Source: an uncultured Lachnospiraceae bacterium
GTDB taxonomy: Bacteria; Bacillota; Clostridia; Lachnospirales; Lachnospiraceae
Assembly (NCBI GenBank): GCA_910579645.1
Contig: CAJTVK010000184.1
Location: 1-6,245 of the forward strand
Direction of reading: 5' to 3'
Length of the DNA stretch: 6,245 nt
A program made the translations under genes and the position numbers. Below the pieces are notes generated by a model. It worked only from the letters and a program-made list of their open reading frames with translations, was not told the DNA's origin and searched no databases. Below, piece by piece: positions 6,245 through 6,245 of this stretch. How positions within the stretch are numbered: the first letter of the stretch is position 1; each line of letters begins with the position of its first letter.

Positions 6245-6245
6245 C

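Overview
The window looks like chromosomal or accessory DNA of a low-to-mid-GC Firmicute. A gut clostridium of the Lachnospiraceae type fits best. This is inferred from the Gram-positive signal peptide, the InlB/Listeria-Bacteroides repeat surface protein, purine-rich ribosome binding sites, and a GC-rich gene beside a very AT-rich one. No marker gene fixes the species.

Left part (1-3659, minus strand): one long reading frame runs from an ATG at 3659 to the left edge without a stop, giving 1219 codons and no C-terminus. It encodes a secreted or surface protein. The order is signal peptide, one B-repeat-like module, a right-handed beta-helix-like region (about residues 145-530), then nine or so InlB B-repeat-like modules. 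Five of these modules lie in a near-identical 450-bp tandem repeat (about 2.5 copies, 447-1549). The many plus-strand open frames over this stretch are antisense shadows of this gene.

Middle (3660-4043): a divergent intergenic region. It holds the leader and ribosome binding site of the surface protein, a candidate TTGACA promoter for it, a 7-bp hairpin, two copies of a palindromic 10-mer, and a good promoter (TTTACT-17-TATAAT) for the rightward gene. Base composition changes abruptly near 3820-3840.

Right part (4044-5999, plus strand): one AT-rich gene for a KAP-type P-loop NTPase with clear Walker A, Walker B and sensor-like motifs and a long helical C-terminal region of unknown function. 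The -10 box covers the most upstream ATG (3993), so the start at 4044 is preferred. It stands alone, followed by a terminator-like hairpin at 6025-6068. The last 70-80 bases turn GC-rich again and carry a perfect small hairpin and an open frame running off the right edge.

The two main genes are divergent and show no functional link. The most notable feature is an orphan KAP NTPase on an AT-rich block between GC-rich flanks, a pattern that fits a horizontally acquired, possibly anti-phage, single-gene cassette. That role is inference only.
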